Shown: positions 6,189 through 8,004 of the stretch, piece by piece
Position numbering within the stretch: position 1 is the first letter of the stretch
How the letters are laid out: each line of letters starts with the position of its first letter
From: Candidatus Thorarchaeota archaeon
Lineage (GTDB): Archaea > Asgardarchaeota > Thorarchaeia > Thorarchaeales > Thorarchaeaceae
Direction: 5' to 3'
Length of the DNA: 8,004 nt
Assembly (NCBI GenBank): GCA_016840965.1
Contig: JAEORI010000130.1
Span: 1 to 8,004 of the forward strand
Program-made: the position numbers and the translations under genes
The notes under the pieces: model-generated
Database searches by the model: none
Seen by the model: the letters and a program-made list of their open reading frames with translations, nothing else
Told to the model about the DNA's origin: nothing

Positions 6189-8004
6189 TACTTTCCACCT
6201 CCAATGATTTGCTCCTTTAGGAGTGTTGGATCTGGTATCCTTCTCTCCTTCCAGTTGTGCTCCTTCATTTGAGCTAGAATCTTGTCTTTCAATGTGATTG
6301 GAATATCTGTGTCACGTCTTATGTATCTCCAGACATCTTCTGGGAAGAAGCCATAGTACTTCTCATGAACATCGATGTAGTGGCTCAGTTTTATAGAACG
6401 CCCTTTGCCAGTGTCATTAGGTCGTAGAACAAGTTTTGCAGTCATTACATTTGCTTCTGCAACAGTTTCTGCGGCGTAGAAGAGATGTTCAGGACCTGGA
6501 GCTGTTACGACTCTATCTCCAGTTCGAGCATCATAAACTGTCCAGTCCCTTTCTTCTTCAGCCTTTCCAAGTAGCATTCTCCGATATTTCGAACCATGCG
6601 GCCCCACAATTACAGGAACTCCAAGTCTCCAGAATCCTGCTGCTATAGATGCAGCTTTCTGCGACATTGCACCCCATGATATGCCAACCGCACCTACACG
6701 ATTGTGGATATAATCAGCAATCTCTGCATAATTGCCTCGTAGATTTCTTTTTGCGAAAATTGCAGCGATTTTTATTGCTGCTCCAGCAATATGCGAATTC
6801 GCAACACATGAGCCAACATTGACAACGCCACCTGCATCAAACTCACCAGTTCTTCTCTCATAAATTGACTGACCATTCTCATCTTTGACATGTCCAGCTG
6901 AAATGGCTGCGCATCCTGAAGTCACAATGATGTAACGCCGCTTGGCGAACTCTTCAGCCATATCGTGAACATCCTGACCTCCGCCTGGATAGTTAGCGCA
7001 TCCAACATGAGCAATGACCCCAGGGATCTCGCCAAATACGATTGGTTGCCCAACATTTCTGATTTCAGTGTCCTGAATAGCCCCGCGTCCAGTCCTTACC
7101 ATATGTGTTTCTTCTTTGCAGTCAGCTTCTGCTGCAGCTACCATCCAACTATGTAAATCATAATCATTCGGGCACGCTGATTCACAACGTGCGCAACCTA
7201 TACAATTATGATAGACCTCTCGTAGTGGTTCAAAATTCCCAACTTGTGCTGCCAATACAGCTTCCATAACATTCTGGTCATTTGGACATGCCCTGATACA
7301 CTCACTGCATTTCTTACATTCTTCAGCCATCTTTTGAATCTGCTTTTTCGATGGGAAAAACTTCATCTTTCTTCTCTTTGGTTTTACCGCAAGCGCTACC
7401 TTGGTTGCGACCTCTCCCACTATTCTGTGATCTGGAATATAGGCTCCCGGTATTTTTCCAGAAACAAGTTCTTCTACAATTGAGTCGGGGTCGTCATCAG
7501 ATCTATCAGGCAGTCCCATTACTGCTTTATCACTTGTTGAGATGACAGGAGCTTTGACCTTTTTCGCCTCTCGCACAACATCAGTTCGGACACATTGTTC
7601 GTCTACAACGATGACATCTGCTTTTCCGCTTCTGATGAATCTGAGTTGCCAAGAGATTGGACCTACAACCTTTGCTTTTGGATCACGACGTGTTATATCC
7701 CATGCTGTACAACACATCCCACCAACCTCTGCAACCTCATGCAGTCGTTTTTCAGTTATGTAGTCAGTGATGGATGCTGCTGGGACAATGTTGTGTCCAA
7801 TGGTCAAAATAATTGCCTTATTCGTGTCCATCATGCCAATTCCAGACTCAACCAATGGGGCATCTGGGTCTGCTTGTGGCATTCCTAGAGTTGAAACCTG
7901 TGCAAGGTCTGCTATTTCCATACTTAACTGGTCAATCATCCCAGCATGGAAGACTTTACTCTCAAAGTCCATCCAATTACCTTCTTGACCTGTGGCAGTC
8001 GCAG
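6188..8004 (-). CDS. cdhA: CODH/ACS alpha subunit, nickel CO dehydrogenase, 5' end outside window
   Basis: The reading frame stays open through the right edge (codons from 8002), so the Met at 7972 is internal. About 604 residues are visible; complete archaeal CdhA has roughly 780-800, so the N-terminal ~190, including the B- and D-cluster region, are missing. The enzyme interconverts CO2 and CO at a Ni-Fe-S C-cluster. Numbering from Met 7972, candidate C-cluster ligands are all present: H60 (TIGHNIVPA), C88 (GGMCCTA), C127 (DEQC), C325 (HVGCANYPGGG), C354 (TSGCAAISAGH) and C389 (NVGSCVANSH). Two ferredoxin motifs, C219/222/225/229-P and C257/260/263/267-P, each C-X2-C-X2-C-X3-CP, are the E and F clusters typical of archaeal CdhA and absent from bacterial CooS. 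Residues 455-462 (IVGPHGSK) are near the expected acid-base lysine region. It is the first gene of the cdh cluster seen here; any promoter lies off-window. Its C-terminus IIGGGK provides the SD for cdhB. Confidence 0.97.
   Translation of the reverse strand, partial: ATATGQEGNWMDFESKVFHAGMIDQLSMEIADLAQVSTLGMPQADPDAPLVESGIGMMDTNKAIILTIGHNIVPAASITDYITEKRLHEVAEVGGMCCTAWDITRRDPKAKVVGPISWQLRFIRSGKADVIVVDEQCVRTDVVREAKKVKAPVISTSDKAVMGLPDRSDDDPDSIVEELVSGKIPGAYIPDHRIVGEVATKVALAVKPKRRKMKFFPSKKQIQKMAEECKKCSECIRACPNDQNVMEAVLAAQVGNFEPLREVYHNCIGCARCESACPNDYDLHSWMVAAAEADCKEETHMVRTGRGAIQDTEIRNVGQPIVFGEIPGVIAHVGCANYPGGGQDVHDMAEEFAKRRYIIVTSGCAAISAGHVKDENGQSIYERRTGEFDAGGVVNVGSCVANSHIAGAAIKIAAIFAKRNLRGNYAEIADYIHNRVGAVGISWGAMSQKAASIAAGFWRLGVPVIVGPHGSKYRRMLLGKAEEERDWTVYDARTGDRVVTAPGPEHLFYAAETVAEANVMTAKLVLRPNDTGKGRSIKLSHYIDVHEKYYGFFPEDVWRYIRRDTDIPITLKDKILAQMKEHNWKERRIPDPTLLKEQIIGGGK
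6196..6202 (-). promoter_or_regulatory. Shine-Dalgarno site of cdhB
   Basis: GGAGGTG on the minus strand is a perfect match to the SD core and ends 7 nt before the cdhB ATG at 6188. It lies within the final Gly-Gly-Gly-Lys codons of cdhA and selects the first of two closely spaced Met codons. Confidence 0.8.

Noticed and set aside
6436..6648. Plus-strand Leu/Gln-rich open frame (70 codons) as a possible small protein
   Set aside because: Its composition is the complement of cdhA codons, and it has no SD or recognisable motif.
7970..7972. Met at 7972 as the cdhA start codon
   Set aside because: The frame continues open to the window edge, no SD precedes this Met, and about 190 residues of the CdhA N-terminus would be missing.

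Overview
The window is one tightly packed, single-strand (minus) operon encoding an archaeal-type CO dehydrogenase/acetyl-CoA synthase/decarbonylase (CODH/ACS, or ACDS) complex. In transcription order, from right to left, it holds: cdhA (alpha, nickel CODH; its 5' end lies outside the window), cdhB (epsilon), cdhC (beta, acetyl-CoA synthase), cdhD (delta, small corrinoid protein subunit), cdhE (gamma, large corrinoid iron-sulfur subunit), a CooC/AcsF-type nickel-insertion ATPase, and the first two thirds of an acetyl-CoA hydrolase/4-hydroxybutyrate CoA-transferase family gene that runs off the left edge.

The host is very probably an archaeon. The separate epsilon subunit CdhB, the short CdhC without the bacterial N-terminal CODH-docking domain, and the CdhA with two extra ferredoxin-type 4Fe-4S motifs are all archaeal traits. 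Base composition is moderate, in the mid-40s % GC by eye. Gene order (cooC after cdhE) and the trailing CoA-transferase gene differ from the classical methanogen order, in which cooC sits between cdhC and cdhD. An uncultured acetogenic or heterotrophic lineage (Asgard, Bathyarchaeia or similar) is a reasonable guess, but the window has no marker gene to settle it.

Junctions are minimal: 1-nt overlap for cdhA/cdhB, 1-nt gap for cdhB/cdhC, 4-nt ATGA overlap for cdhC/cdhD, 2-nt gap for cdhD/cdhE, about 11 nt for cdhE/cooC, and about 71 nt before the CoA-transferase gene. Several starts have a purine-rich Shine-Dalgarno (SD) site inside the preceding gene. I see no promoter, terminator, RNA gene, repeat, CRISPR array or mobile element, and no gap above 300 bases.

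Working together, CdhA/CdhB interconvert CO2 and CO, CdhD/CdhE carry the methyl group on a corrinoid, and CdhC joins or splits methyl, CO and CoA at its Ni-Ni-4Fe4S A-cluster. CooC loads nickel. The CoA-transferase could then exchange the CoA of acetyl-CoA with another acid, releasing or capturing acetate. All key metal ligands visible here are intact. The metabolic direction (acetate production, acetate use or carbon fixation) cannot be read from this window. The core operon is well known. The least ordinary element is its coupling to a CoA-transferase family gene.
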